Counted from the stretch's first letter, positions 9,449 through 18,678 are shown. The stretch: DNA of 64,000 nucleotides from RPRB01 sp035519675 (GCA_035519675.1 DATIWB010000109.1:62001-126000), one strand, 5' to 3'. The notes: generated by a model from the letters alone, not told the origin. A program made the numbers and translations.

Positions 9449-9862
9449 TGAACCCTCCCAAATGTCAGCTGTACGACGGCCTTACCCATCGCCGCTGGCG
9501 CTGTCACCTAGGCCTAGAGTCCTACGACTCCATGCCTGCCCCTGCGGGACGGGGGTTTGCGTCAGCGGCCGAGCAAGAACCGGACCCTGCGAGTTCGCGG
9601 CGCGACGCGACGGGGCCTCGTCCCGTTCCAGCGATGAAGCGGCGCAAGGTCTGCTCCCGCTGTCTCGCTGACTGCAGGATCTGCACGAGAAGGCGCTCAG
9701 AAGAGGCGGCTCGGGTGTGAAGTCGAATTCACCGACAGTGAAGCGGCCGTCCCCGCACGAGGGGCCGTCAGGGGAGCCATGGTCCAGCGATCAATTCCCG
9801 TGACTGCGGGGTGTTTTGCAACCAACCTTGTTGGCTGGCGTTCTTCCAAAGGGAGCGTGGAT
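9449..9862. other. Divergent intergenic region between decahaem gene and Rieske operon
   Basis: This 414-base gap separates two divergently transcribed electron-transfer units and must hold their promoters. I see no supported coding sequence, only short Arg/Ala-rich frames, and no clear operator or terminator. A good ribosome binding site (gggag) lies just before the Rieske start at 9863. Confidence 0.5.
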
Positions 9863-10321
9863 ATGACGGCCCCGGTCGCTCAGAGCTCGAAGCCGGAGCG
9901 GCGCAGCGTCCTGAACTGGCTCCTGGGCGCCGGCGTCATTGGCTGGGCCGCCAGCATTCTCTATCCCACGCTGCGCTTCCTGCGCCCTCTGGGGAGCGTG
10001 GGCGCGGGTGGCCCCCTGAAGCTGACCGCCGAAGACGTCGCCACCCTCGGCAAGTCGCACTTCGTCATCGCGCGCGCGGGCACGCGAAAGGTGATCGTCT
10101 TCGAGGCCGGCGGCGAGCTGCGCGCCCTGGACGCGAAGTGCACCCACGAGGGCTGCACCGTGCAGTTCGTCCCGGGCGACTCGCTCGTCTGGTGCGCCTG
10201 CCACAACGGCAAGTTCGATCTCGACGGGCGAGTGCTCTCCGGTCCGCCGCCCCGCCCGCTGACGAAGTGGGTTGCGACCCGCGATGGGGACCAGGTGACG
10301 TTGACCATGGAGACCGCATGA
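9863..10321 (+). CDS. Rieske iron-sulphur subunit of a quinol-oxidising bc-type complex
   Basis: This 152-residue protein carries the 2Fe-2S cluster that takes the first electron from quinol. An N-terminal hydrophobic helix (about residues 17-36) anchors it in the inner membrane. The cluster boxes are CTHEGC (93-98) and CACHNG (111-116), supplying two Cys and two His ligands plus the two disulphide cysteines. It is compact compared with mitochondrial-type Rieske proteins. The ATG at 9863 has a gggag ribosome site; an upstream start at 9779 would add 28 residues with no visible role. Its stop overlaps the cytochrome b start as ATGA. Confidence 0.93.
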   Translation: MTAPVAQSSKPERRSVLNWLLGAGVIGWAASILYPTLRFLRPLGSVGAGGPLKLTAEDVATLGKSHFVIARAGTRKVIVFEAGGELRALDAKCTHEGCTVQFVPGDSLVWCACHNGKFDLDGRVLSGPPPRPLTKWVATRDGDQVTLTMETA

Positions 10322-11730
10322 CCGGGGCCCAGAGCCCAGCGGCACCCGCGTCCACCGGTGAGCGGCTCTACCGCTGGCTGGACGCGAGGTTCGGGCTCGG
10401 GAGGCTGGTGGAGTTCGCCCGGCACAAGGAGGTGCCGGTCGGCGGCCACTCCATGGTCTGGTACTACCTGGGCGGCGCGACGCTGTTCTTCTTCACCGTC
10501 CAGCTGGCCTCGGGCGTGCTGCTGCTCATGTACTACCAGGCCGGCGAGCAGACCTCCTACGAGTCGATCCGCTACATCACCACCAAGGTGCCCTTCGGCT
10601 GGCTGGTTCGTTCCATCCACTGCTGGAGCGCACATCTGATGATCGTCGCGCTGGTGGTGCACATGTTCAGCACGATGATGCTGAAGGCGTACCGGAGACC
10701 CCGGGAGCTGACCTGGCTCACCGGCTTCGTGCTCTTCGCCATTGCCCTCGGCTTCGGGTTCTCCGGCTATCTGCTCCCGTGGAACGAGCTGGCCTTCTTC
10801 GCCACCGCGGTGGGTACCGACTCGGTCAAGAGCGTTCCGGTGATCGGGCAGTGGCTCCTGGAGGTGATGCGGGGCGGGCCGGACGTCACCATCAACACCC
10901 TGTATCGCTTCTTCGCCTTGCACGTGGTCATCCTGCCGCTGGTCATGGTGGCGGTGGTGTCCACCCACCTCCTGTTCATCCAGGTCCAGGGCATGGCGAA
11001 GCCGATGGCGCACCAGGCCCCCTCTCGCCCGGGCCTGAGGTTCTTCCCCGACTTCCTCCTCCGGGACCTCCTGCTGTGGTTGGTGTGCCTGATCGTCCTG
11101 AGCGTCCTGGTGTACCTGCTCCCCTATGGGCCCGGCATCCCCGGGATGGAGTGGGAGCTGGGAAAGAAGGCCAACCCGCTCGCGCCCGCGTACCCGGGCA
11201 TCAAGCCGGAGTGGTACTTCCTCTGGGTCTACCAGCTGCTGAAGGAGTTCCCCGCGCACCTCTTCGGGATGGAGGGGCCCCAGGCGGCGCTGCTGGTGGT
11301 GACGGTGCTGATGGGAATCTGGGCGCTGGTGCCCTGGCTGGACCGGCGTGCGGCGAAGGGTCTGCCCTCGCCGATGTTCACCGATCTGGCCATCGCGGCG
11401 ATCATCTTCATGGCCTACCTGACGCTGAAGGCGTGGGACATCGGGGGGAAAAGCGCCGACCCCAGCAAGCTCCCCGACGCTCGAGCGACCGCCTGGACCT
11501 GCGCCTGGATCGTCCTGGGGGTCTCGTCGGCCATCGCCGTGCTCCGGATCCTGGCCTACCGGCAGCGCTGGATGTTCTTCTCCGGCGCGGCCCTGCTCCA
11601 AGTCGTCCTCAACGGCGTGTTCGGGGTCGACTACCTGATCGCCGGAGCGGTTGCGCTGGTGGTGGTCATCGCCGGAGTGGTGCTGACGTCGCGGAAGAGC
11701 CCTGCCGCTCGGCTGGAGGCGCCCAGATGA
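10318..11730 (+). CDS. Cytochrome b subunit, b6/subunit-IV fusion type
   Basis: The 470-residue integral membrane protein should bind two b haems and the quinol site. Candidate haem ligands are His101 and His115 in one helix and His202 and His217 in another. The 15-residue step in the second pair is the spacing of cytochrome b6 rather than mitochondrial cytochrome b, which has 14. The quinol-site motif PEWY is at 297-300, in the part equivalent to subunit IV, so b6 and subunit IV are fused in one chain. About nine to eleven hydrophobic helices are visible. It overlaps the Rieske gene upstream and the nonahaem gene downstream by ATGA, which implies translational coupling of the complex. Confidence 0.93.
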   Translation: MTGAQSPAAPASTGERLYRWLDARFGLGRLVEFARHKEVPVGGHSMVWYYLGGATLFFFTVQLASGVLLLMYYQAGEQTSYESIRYITTKVPFGWLVRSIHCWSAHLMIVALVVHMFSTMMLKAYRRPRELTWLTGFVLFAIALGFGFSGYLLPWNELAFFATAVGTDSVKSVPVIGQWLLEVMRGGPDVTINTLYRFFALHVVILPLVMVAVVSTHLLFIQVQGMAKPMAHQAPSRPGLRFFPDFLLRDLLLWLVCLIVLSVLVYLLPYGPGIPGMEWELGKKANPLAPAYPGIKPEWYFLWVYQLLKEFPAHLFGMEGPQAALLVVTVLMGIWALVPWLDRRAAKGLPSPMFTDLAIAAIIFMAYLTLKAWDIGGKSADPSKLPDARATAWTCAWIVLGVSSAIAVLRILAYRQRWMFFSGAALLQVVLNGVFGVDYLIAGAVALVVVIAGVVLTSRKSPAARLEAPR

Positions 11731-13301
11731 AGGGGCTCTTCCCGCTGCTGCTGCTCCTGGGCTCCGCCGCCCCGAACCCTTCCGGGGACGACGGGAAGCT
11801 CCCGGCCTCGGTGGAGAAGCTGTTCGAGGAGAAGGGTGGGGACGGCAAGCCCATCCTGGGAGACGGCGACCGGGCGTACCTGAAGAAGCTGCCTCTGCAC
11901 ACCCGCGAGCTCATCGCCAAGGACGTGGACGCAGTCACCCTGGGCGGGGCCAGGCACCTCAAGGCGCTGCTGTCCCTGGAGCTGTCGTCCCAGGCCGCGG
12001 CGATCGTCTTCTCCGACAACTGCATCCTCTGCCACGCCGATCCCGAGTCGCAGAAGCCCATCCACCTCTTCTCGGCGGATCCCAAGGCAACCAACTCCTC
12101 GCCGCTGCTGAACCTCAAGAGCTTCGTCAGCGACGTGCACTTCCGCCGCGGGCTCTCCTGCGCGGGGTGCCATGGAGGCTCTCCGGACAAGGACGTGATG
12201 ACCCCCGACATCGCCGCCCGCTGGCCCAAGGCCGACGTGCGCCACGTGGACCGCACCTGGATCCCCGAGTTCTGCGCCCGCTGCCACGCCGACCCTGGCT
12301 TCATGCGCGGCTTCAACCCCTCGCTCCCCACCGACCAGCTCTCCAAGTACCGCCAGAGCCAGCACGGCATCCTTCTCTTGAATGAGAAGGACTCCAAGGC
12401 GGCGCAGTGCGTGAGCTGTCACGGGGTACACGGCATCCGGGGCCCCAAGAGCCGTCAGTCCACGGTGCACCCCCAGGCCATTCCGGAGACCTGCGGCCAC
12501 TGCCACGCCGACCCGAAGTACATGGCCGGATACCGCAAGGACGATGGTACGCCCCTGCCCACCGACCAGCTGGAGGGCTTCAAGAAGTCCGTGCACGGAA
12601 AGGCGCTGCTGGAGAGGGGAGACCTGGGGGCTCCGGCCTGCAACGACTGCCATGGCAACCACGCGGCGATGCCTCCGGCGGTGAGCTCGATCTCCCAGGT
12701 CTGCCGCACTTGCCACTCCCAGAACGGCACCTTCTTCGATGGGAGCAAGCACAAGCAGGCGTTCGAGGCGCACCACTGGCCCGAGTGCGAGAAGTGTCAC
12801 GGGAAGCACCAGATCGCCAAGCCGACCGATGCGCTGATCTCCGATGCTTCGGACGGCCTCTGCGGTTCCTGTCACGCCGAGAACGCCAGGGACAACCGGG
12901 AGTGCAACGAGACGGCGCGCTATTTCCGGAGCACCCTCACCGACCTCGTCACCACCAGCCAGCGGCTACGGCCGGAGACGGAGGAGCTGGCGACGCGCGG
13001 CCTCGACGCCGAGCCGATTGTTGCATCCCTCGACGAGCTCAAGGACGCCATCGTCCAGACCCGGTCGAGGGTGCACACCTTCGACCGGGGCGGCTTCGAT
13101 CAGGGGGCCAAGGCCGGACGGGAGGCGGCTGCCAAGACCGAGGCGCTCCTGGAGGCGGCGCGGAGCGAGCAGCGCTACCGGCGCAATGGACTGCTGGTCT
13201 CCATCGGCCTGATGTCCTTCCTGGCCGTGGTCATGGGGCTCAGGATCCGCGAGCTGAGCCGGCGCCGGGGGCAGGGCAACGGAGATCGCCACGACCCCTG
13301 A
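11727..13301 (+). CDS. Nonahaem c-type cytochrome subunit of the bc complex
   Basis: This 524-residue exported protein starts with a signal sequence (LFPLLLLLGSAAP) and carries nine CXXCH sites: CILCH, CAGCH, CARCH, CVSCH, CGHCH, CNDCH, CRTCH, CEKCH and CGSCH. Near the C-terminus a hydrophobic helix (GLLVSIGLMSFLAVVMGL) followed by an Arg-rich tail would anchor it in the inner membrane with the haem domain in the periplasm. Two repeats around DQL, followed later by HG, hint at internal duplication. In place of the usual mono- or dihaem cytochrome c1 or f, this multihaem subunit likely accepts electrons from the Rieske protein and passes them to periplasmic carriers. Its start overlaps the cytochrome b stop by ATGA. 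Confidence 0.88.
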   Translation: MKGLFPLLLLLGSAAPNPSGDDGKLPASVEKLFEEKGGDGKPILGDGDRAYLKKLPLHTRELIAKDVDAVTLGGARHLKALLSLELSSQAAAIVFSDNCILCHADPESQKPIHLFSADPKATNSSPLLNLKSFVSDVHFRRGLSCAGCHGGSPDKDVMTPDIAARWPKADVRHVDRTWIPEFCARCHADPGFMRGFNPSLPTDQLSKYRQSQHGILLLNEKDSKAAQCVSCHGVHGIRGPKSRQSTVHPQAIPETCGHCHADPKYMAGYRKDDGTPLPTDQLEGFKKSVHGKALLERGDLGAPACNDCHGNHAAMPPAVSSISQVCRTCHSQNGTFFDGSKHKQAFEAHHWPECEKCHGKHQIAKPTDALISDASDGLCGSCHAENARDNRECNETARYFRSTLTDLVTTSQRLRPETEELATRGLDAEPIVASLDELKDAIVQTRSRVHTFDRGGFDQGAKAGREAAAKTEALLEAARSEQRYRRNGLLVSIGLMSFLAVVMGLRIRELSRRRGQGNGDRHDP

Positions 13302-13312
13302 GCTCGGGGGCG

Positions 13313-13666
13313 TTACTTCTTGAGGGTGCGGATGTAGGCGACGAGGGCGTCGACCTGCTCGGGGGTGAGTTCACCCTTGAAGCCGTCCATCTCCTGCTTC
13401 ACGCCGTCCTTCTCCGTCTTGACCCCGTCGTTGATGGCCTTCTTGAACTCGTCGTCCTTCTTGGCCTGGTACGCGGCGGTGGTCATGTCGGCGACCTTCA
13501 TCTGCTTGCCCTTGTCGGTGTCGCCCTTGCCGGTCTGACCATGGCAGGAGGCGCACTTCGACTTCCAGGTGCGCTCCGTCTTCTTCGGGTCTTCTGCGCC
13601 CAGAGCCGTGGCGCTGAGGAGGACTGAGGTAGCTGCGATCGACGCCAAGAGACGAGCGTGCTTCAT
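13313..13666 (-). CDS. Monohaem cytochrome c, copy 1 of 3
   Basis: A 117-residue periplasmic class I cytochrome c. A signal peptide of about 22 residues ends near LGA. One haem site, CASCH, follows, and the distal Met ligand is probably in the KQMKVADM segment. The C-terminus has the class I helix ELTPEQVDALVAYIRTLKK. It is closely similar to the two genes that follow on the same strand and is probably a soluble shuttle between the bc complex and the outer-membrane cytochromes. It ends 11 bases from the end of the nonahaem gene on the other strand. The ATG at 13666 is chosen because the signal peptide begins there. Confidence 0.9.
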   Translation of the reverse strand: MKHARLLASIAATSVLLSATALGAEDPKKTERTWKSKCASCHGQTGKGDTDKGKQMKVADMTTAAYQAKKDDEFKKAINDGVKTEKDGVKQEMDGFKGELTPEQVDALVAYIRTLKK

Positions 13667-13751
13667 GAGTGCATGACCTCCGAGTCGGCGACGCTGGGCG
13701 CGACGCCTAGCGTATGGACGGGCGAGACACAAGAAACTTCAAAGGGTTCGC

Positions 13752-14090
13752 CTACTTCTTCTTGAACGTGCGGACGTACCCGACGAGGGCGTCGGCCTGC
13801 TCGGGCGTCAGCTCGTCCTTGAAGACGTGGCTCTTCTCCTTCTCCACGCCGTTGAGAATGGCCTTCTTCAGCTCGTCATCCTTCTTGGCCTGGAACTCGG
13901 CGGTGGTCATGTCGACGATCTTCAGCTGCTGACCCTTGTCGGTGTCGCCCTTGCCGGTCTGGCCGTGGCAGGAGGCGCACTTGGACTTCCAGGTCCGCTC
14001 GGTCTTCTTGGGGTCAGCCTGCGCCATCGCCGTGGCGCCGAGGAGAAGTGAAGCAGCTACAAGTGCTGCCGACGGACGGACGTGTTTCAT
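13752..14090 (-). CDS. Monohaem cytochrome c, copy 2 of 3
   Basis: A 112-residue exported class I cytochrome c with signal peptide, haem site CASCH and the same C-terminal helix as its neighbours. Relative to copies 1 and 3 it has lost about five residues before the final helix (KEKSHVFKDELTPEQ), in the segment where the others have KQEMD. The haem-proximal sequence KSKCASCHGQTGKGDTDKG matches copy 1 exactly, so these two are the most recent duplicates by eye there. Intergenic gaps of 85 and 35 bases separate the three copies, so they may be one transcript or have separate promoters. Confidence 0.9.
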   Translation of the reverse strand: MKHVRPSAALVAASLLLGATAMAQADPKKTERTWKSKCASCHGQTGKGDTDKGQQLKIVDMTTAEFQAKKDDELKKAILNGVEKEKSHVFKDELTPEQADALVGYVRTFKKK

Positions 14091-14125
14091 GAGCCACCTC
14101 GGGAACGACCGTGTGACGCCGACCT

Positions 14126-14479
14126 CTACTTCTTGAAGGTACGGATGTAGGCGACGAGGGCGTCGACCTGCTCGGGCGTCAGGTCGCCCTTGAAGGAGTC
14201 CATCTCCTGCTTCACGCCGCCCTTCTCCTTCTTGACGCCGTTGAGGATGGCGTTCTTGAGCTCGTCGTCCTTCTTGGCCTGGAACTCCGCCGAGGTCATG
14301 TCGGCGATCTTCATCTGCTGACCCTTCTCGGTGTCCCCCTTGCCCGCGGCGCCGTGGCAGGACGAGCACTTGGCCTTCCATGCGCGCTCGACCTTCTTGG
14401 GATCGGCCTGTGCCATCGCCGTGGCACTCAGCAGAAGTGACGCCGCTGCGATCGATGCGAGGAGACGGGCTTGAGTCAT
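14126..14479 (-). CDS. Monohaem cytochrome c, copy 3 of 3
   Basis: A 117-residue exported class I cytochrome c. The signal peptide ends at AMA-QA, the haem site is CSSCH, and the C-terminus has DLTPEQVDALVAYIRTFKK. It is the promoter-proximal gene of the tandem trio. It differs from the others around the haem (AKCSSCHGAAGKG), which could shift redox potential or partner choice. It is divergent from the second decahaem gene, with about 300 bases between starts. No other domains are present. Confidence 0.9.
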   Translation of the reverse strand: MTQARLLASIAAASLLLSATAMAQADPKKVERAWKAKCSSCHGAAGKGDTEKGQQMKIADMTSAEFQAKKDDELKNAILNGVKKEKGGVKQEMDSFKGDLTPEQVDALVAYIRTFKK

Positions 14480-14781
14480 GCGTGTTCTCCGGTTTCACGA
14501 CGCCTAGCGGATCGACGGCACACTCGCAAGAATGTTCAAGCTGCACCTCGCCGGCGAAGGAAGGGAGACACGGCGTTGTCGCACCGGGCGAGGAGCATCC
14601 GCCCTCGGGGTGTTCCGGACGGGGTCGGTGGAGGAGTGCCTCGACGGACGCAAGATTTGCGCGCGGAGTCATGGCGAGGAGCGGACCCGTACGCCGAAAG
14701 TTTGATGCCTCCCCCCCAGACCAGTTGGGGTAGCGTGCCGCGTCCGCGGAAGTCATCCGGTGACGCGGACGGGAGACGGCG
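14480..14781. other. Divergent intergenic region before the second decahaem operon
   Basis: This gap of about 300 bases holds the promoters of the cytochrome c trio (minus) and of the decahaem/porin operon (plus). I see no supported coding sequence and no clear operator. The segment around 14700-14780 is less repetitive but shows no consensus promoter that I can defend. Confidence 0.4.
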
Positions 14782-17361
14782 ATGAGGTGGGCGCTGTCGT
14801 TGCTGGCGGTCGTGGTCCTCGGGTTGGGGTGTGAAGGCGACCGAGGAACGGAGGGAGCTCCGGGCCCGCTGGGCCCGGAGGGTCCGGTGGGGCCCGCCGG
14901 CGATGCCGGTCAGAATTCCTGTGCAGCAGGGGACGGGGGCATCATCAGCGCGGGCCTGAGCATCTCGAGCCCGATCAACGGCCAGTTCTTCACCGCGGGG
15001 GAGAAGCCCGTGGTGACCATCACCTTCGCCAACGCCTGCGGGAAGGTGCCTCCGGCGAGCCTCGGCTCCACAGCCGACTTCTTCGTCGTGGGCCCCCGTT
15101 CGCCGCTCCAGACCGTCACCGCCTACAACCTCCTGAACCTCTCGCCGGCGCCGTTCAGGGCCCAGGGCCTCAAGCCGCTCGCGGACGGTGGGACTCCGAA
15201 CGCGAACATGACCGTCCAGCCGGATGGGACGGTCGTCTACACACTCAATGCGATCACCACCGAGCCCCCGGGGACGTACACCGCCTCGGTCTGGGCAATT
15301 GGCCCGGACCCGCTGAACCAGATGTTCGTCCTGAAGGACTTCCAGATCGGGACGGCCACGGTCGAGCCATACGCGACCGGACCGGCGGAGGACTCGACCT
15401 GCGCGAGCTGCCACCGGAACGCCGCCTCCGGGGGTAAGATGTACATGGCCCACATCGCCCCGGGTTTCTCACCGGTGGGGAACTACGCGCTCGACGCGCT
15501 CCCCATCGGCAGCTGCAAGGCCTGCCACAACAACGCCGGGTACAGCCCCAACCACTTGCTGCGCAAGACCCACGGGGTGCACCGCGGCGAGCACCAACTC
15601 TCGCAGGCCCCGGGGGCGGACGCAGGAGTTCACGGAGGGGCTGCGCACCCGGAGTATGGTTATGGACCGGACACCTCGCTGTCCGCCTTCACCAACGTCG
15701 GGTTCCCGGTGATGCCCACCGGTGGAACGCCGGGCGTGGCGTTGCCCGCCTCGGTGGCGATGGAGCGGAGCTGCACCACCTGCCACGTCGACGATGAGTG
15801 GATGAACAAACCCTCCCGCGCGGCCTGCGGGACATGCCACGACAACGTCTTCTTCGCCGCACTCTTGCCGGATGGCGGGGTCGACCCGAGCGCGTCCGTC
15901 GCCATCACCCCGCCAACGGTGCTCGGGTTCCCCCCGGCGACCACCGGCTGCACCAACGATGCGAGCTGCAGCGCGCTGAGCTCCATCGCCACGTGCAACA
16001 CCACCACCAAGAACTGCGAGCTCACCTCTCACCCGAAGCAGACCGACGATGCGCAGTGCGCCACCTGCCATGGGCCGCACAACGGCGTCTCTCCGATCGT
16101 CGATCGGCACGCCATCTCCCCGTTCAACGCGCCGGTCAGCCTCGAGGGCTACACGTTCAAGAAGGTGACCGTGACCGGGGGGACCGGTCCGGGCGGCAGC
16201 TTCAAGGTGGGCGACACGCTGACCTTGAAGTTCCAGCTCTTCGACAACCAGGCCACGCCGGCGTCCGTCGCTGACCTCATCACCAACGGCGCATGGGCCG
16301 GGACCTTCCTCGTCGCCGGTCCCACGAGCAATCCCCAGCGCGTCTTCGGAGCGGGATCGGGTGGCCTGACCATGAAGAACGCCGGGCAGGGGACGCTGAC
16401 CTACGACCCGCCCTCGCAGACGTATACCTACGTCCCGCTCGCCACCTGGCCGGCGAGCTCACTGGCTCCGATCAACAACCCGGCCGCGGGGACACAGCTC
16501 AACCCGGCGGGGAACTACACCGTCTGGTTCTACTGGGCGAAGACGACCAGCGGGGTGCGTGACGCGGTCGACGCCCAGGTGGCCGTCGCCTTCGGGGTCA
16601 ACCAGAAGGCTTCGGGACGCCAGGTGGTGACGCAGGCCGCCTGTGGTGCGTGCCACGGCATGACCGCTTCCGGGTTCCCGCACCTCGCGCTCCACGGAGG
16701 GCAGCGAAAGAACGGCGAGACCTGCAGCACCTGCCACAGCCAGAACGCCTTCGACCGGGTGGTCGGGTCGACCGGGGTGAGCTGCACCGTCAATGGCAAT
16801 GCCGATTGCCCTGGCTTCGCTGCGGGCTGGGAATCGTGCCAGGCCGGCGTCTGCACCGTCACGGCGGACCCCACGCCCGGGATCGTCATCGACTACCAGC
16901 AGCTGGTCCACGACATCCACTTCGCCCGGCTGCGCGACAAGTACGAGGAGCGGAACAACATCGGGCTGCCCCCGACCATCCTGGCCGGGACGCTCAACTA
17001 CCTGGGCTTCAACAACAGCCTGCTCGACTTCCAGGAGATCCTGGCGCCGCTCGACGTCCGCTCCTGCACCAACTGCCACCAGAGCACCAGCGCGGCCTGC
17101 TCCGACAGCTCACCCTGCGGCTATGGCCAGACCTGCCAGTCGGGGAAGTGCGTGAACCTCGCCTGGCAGGCTCCGACCACCCGGGCGTGCATCACCTGCC
17201 ACGACTCGGCGCCTGCCGCAGCCCATGCGGCGCAGAACACCAGCTCCGGCGGAACGGAGACCTGCGACGTCTGCCATGGCACCGGAGGGATCGTCCCGGT
17301 CGCCGAAGCTCACAACATCACCAACCCCTACGTTCCCCCCTACCCGCGAGAGAAGGAGTAG
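14782..17361 (+). CDS. Second decahaem lipoprotein cytochrome, with Cys-rich inserts
   Basis: An 859-residue OmcA/MtrC-type predicted surface lipoprotein. The lipobox is LGLGC and a short collagen-like Gly-X-Y segment follows (about residues 18-45). Ten CXXCH sites are visible: CASCH, CKACH, CTTCH, CGTCH, CATCH, CGACH, CSTCH, CTNCH, CITCH and CDVCH. Between haem clusters are small cysteine-rich inserts (CTNDASC, CPGFAAGWESC, CGYGQTCQSGKC) that look like disulphide knots common in myxobacterial exported proteins. It heads a unit of at least four genes with the beta-barrel and two further multihaem proteins, the arrangement of a porin-cytochrome conduit. It would be the terminal, cell-surface element. 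Confidence 0.9.
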   Translation: MRWALSLLAVVVLGLGCEGDRGTEGAPGPLGPEGPVGPAGDAGQNSCAAGDGGIISAGLSISSPINGQFFTAGEKPVVTITFANACGKVPPASLGSTADFFVVGPRSPLQTVTAYNLLNLSPAPFRAQGLKPLADGGTPNANMTVQPDGTVVYTLNAITTEPPGTYTASVWAIGPDPLNQMFVLKDFQIGTATVEPYATGPAEDSTCASCHRNAASGGKMYMAHIAPGFSPVGNYALDALPIGSCKACHNNAGYSPNHLLRKTHGVHRGEHQLSQAPGADAGVHGGAAHPEYGYGPDTSLSAFTNVGFPVMPTGGTPGVALPASVAMERSCTTCHVDDEWMNKPSRAACGTCHDNVFFAALLPDGGVDPSASVAITPPTVLGFPPATTGCTNDASCSALSSIATCNTTTKNCELTSHPKQTDDAQCATCHGPHNGVSPIVDRHAISPFNAPVSLEGYTFKKVTVTGGTGPGGSFKVGDTLTLKFQLFDNQATPASVADLITNGAWAGTFLVAGPTSNPQRVFGAGSGGLTMKNAGQGTLTYDPPSQTYTYVPLATWPASSLAPINNPAAGTQLNPAGNYTVWFYWAKTTSGVRDAVDAQVAVAFGVNQKASGRQVVTQAACGACHGMTASGFPHLALHGGQRKNGETCSTCHSQNAFDRVVGSTGVSCTVNGNADCPGFAAGWESCQAGVCTVTADPTPGIVIDYQQLVHDIHFARLRDKYEERNNIGLPPTILAGTLNYLGFNNSLLDFQEILAPLDVRSCTNCHQSTSAACSDSSPCGYGQTCQSGKCVNLAWQAPTTRACITCHDSAPAAAHAAQNTSSGGTETCDVCHGTGGIVPVAEAHNITNPYVPPYPREKE

Positions 17362-17385
17362 CGGGGGTCGGAGCGCCACCGGATC

Positions 17386-18678
17386 ATGAACCGAGGGATG
17401 TGCGGTCACATCGCTGGGGCTGGCTCGCGGTGGGCGACTCTGGTGCTCGTCGCCACCGTCTGGGCACCGCTCGCCAGGGCGCAGGTCGTCGACGTGACCT
17501 CGACCACGATGCTGCGCCTCAAGCCGGACTGGCGGGCCGGGGACACGCGGACTGGTTTCTGGGGCACGGAGCTGGTGGGCCTGTCGGTACGGAAGGTCGA
17601 GGTGGCCGGGGTGGACGACCTCAACGTCCAGTTCTCCGCCTGGGGACAGCTCTCGTCGATCCAGAACTCGATCTACACCGGGACCACGGCTGACATCGAT
17701 CTCCTCTACATCCAGGGGGCGCTGTTCAGTCGCCACCTCCAGCTGACGCTCGGAAGACAGCTCATCTCCGGTGGCGCCGCCAGGGTGCTCCAGCTGGACG
17801 GAGTGAACGCCACGGTCATGTTCGGCAAGGGGTTCGGGATCACCGGCTACGCGGGTGCGCCGGTGGTCACCCAGTTCCACTATTCGGCCGGCGAGTTCGC
17901 CTTCGGGGGAAGAGCGTTCTGGCGGCCGTCGTACGGGTCGGAGATCGGAGTCTCCTTCCTGGAGATCATCACCAGCAGCATCCTCTCCAGACAGGACGTG
18001 GGAATGGACGGGCGCTGGGTCATCCTTCCCAACCTCTCGGTGACGGCCTCCGGCATCCTGAACGTGCAGGAGGCGAGCTTCGCCGACGCCGACGGCACCG
18101 TGACCTGGCAGATCCTTCCCACGGTGGAGGTCTTCGCCAGGGGGCAGCACACCTCGCCGAACCTCTTCCTCCCCATGACCTCGATCTTCAGCGTGTTCGC
18201 CAACACCAACCGGGATGCCGTGGGCGGAGGGCTGTCCTGGCAGGCGACCCCGCGGTTCGGGCTGTACGGCGACTACCAGCGGCTCTGGGTGGATGGGGGC
18301 GAGAAGGGTGACGAGGCCCAGGTGCGAGCCACCTATCGGGTCACCCGAAGGTCGACCATCGGTGCGGATGCCCGGTTCCTCTTCGTGCCGGTCAACGGGG
18401 TGACCGACCTGCGGGGCTGGGTGTCCTGGGCGCTCAGCCAGCAAGTCCGCCTGAGCGCCGACGTGGAGGGAACGGTGCTGTCGAACCCGGTGAACGGGAA
18501 GACGGGGTCGGTGGTGGGGACCGCCAGCGCCACCTGGGCCATCGGCTCGGGGTGGAGCGCGATGCTGAGCGGCTCGGCGGGCGTCACTCCCTTCTTCGAG
18601 CAGGTGTTCACCGGCACCGCCCGCATCGGGTACAACTTCTCGAACTACGGCAGCCCGGCGAAGGGAGCCGCGAAGTGA
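17386..18678 (+). CDS. Outer-membrane beta-barrel, candidate conduit porin
   Basis: A 430-residue protein with a long signal peptide ending near ARA-Q, followed by alternating hydrophobic and polar strands and a C-terminal aromatic strand (RIGYNFSNYG). It has no haem motif. Placed between an outer-surface decahaem lipoprotein and a 13-haem exported cytochrome, it most likely forms the barrel that lets haems cross the outer membrane, as MtrB or OmbB does. Sequence similarity to those cannot be judged by eye, and it is shorter than MtrB (about 700), closer to Geobacter OmbB. The next gene starts with GTG overlapping its stop (GTGA). Confidence 0.75.
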   Translation: MNRGMCGHIAGAGSRWATLVLVATVWAPLARAQVVDVTSTTMLRLKPDWRAGDTRTGFWGTELVGLSVRKVEVAGVDDLNVQFSAWGQLSSIQNSIYTGTTADIDLLYIQGALFSRHLQLTLGRQLISGGAARVLQLDGVNATVMFGKGFGITGYAGAPVVTQFHYSAGEFAFGGRAFWRPSYGSEIGVSFLEIITSSILSRQDVGMDGRWVILPNLSVTASGILNVQEASFADADGTVTWQILPTVEVFARGQHTSPNLFLPMTSIFSVFANTNRDAVGGGLSWQATPRFGLYGDYQRLWVDGGEKGDEAQVRATYRVTRRSTIGADARFLFVPVNGVTDLRGWVSWALSQQVRLSADVEGTVLSNPVNGKTGSVVGTASATWAIGSGWSAMLSGSAGVTPFFEQVFTGTARIGYNFSNYGSPAKGAAK

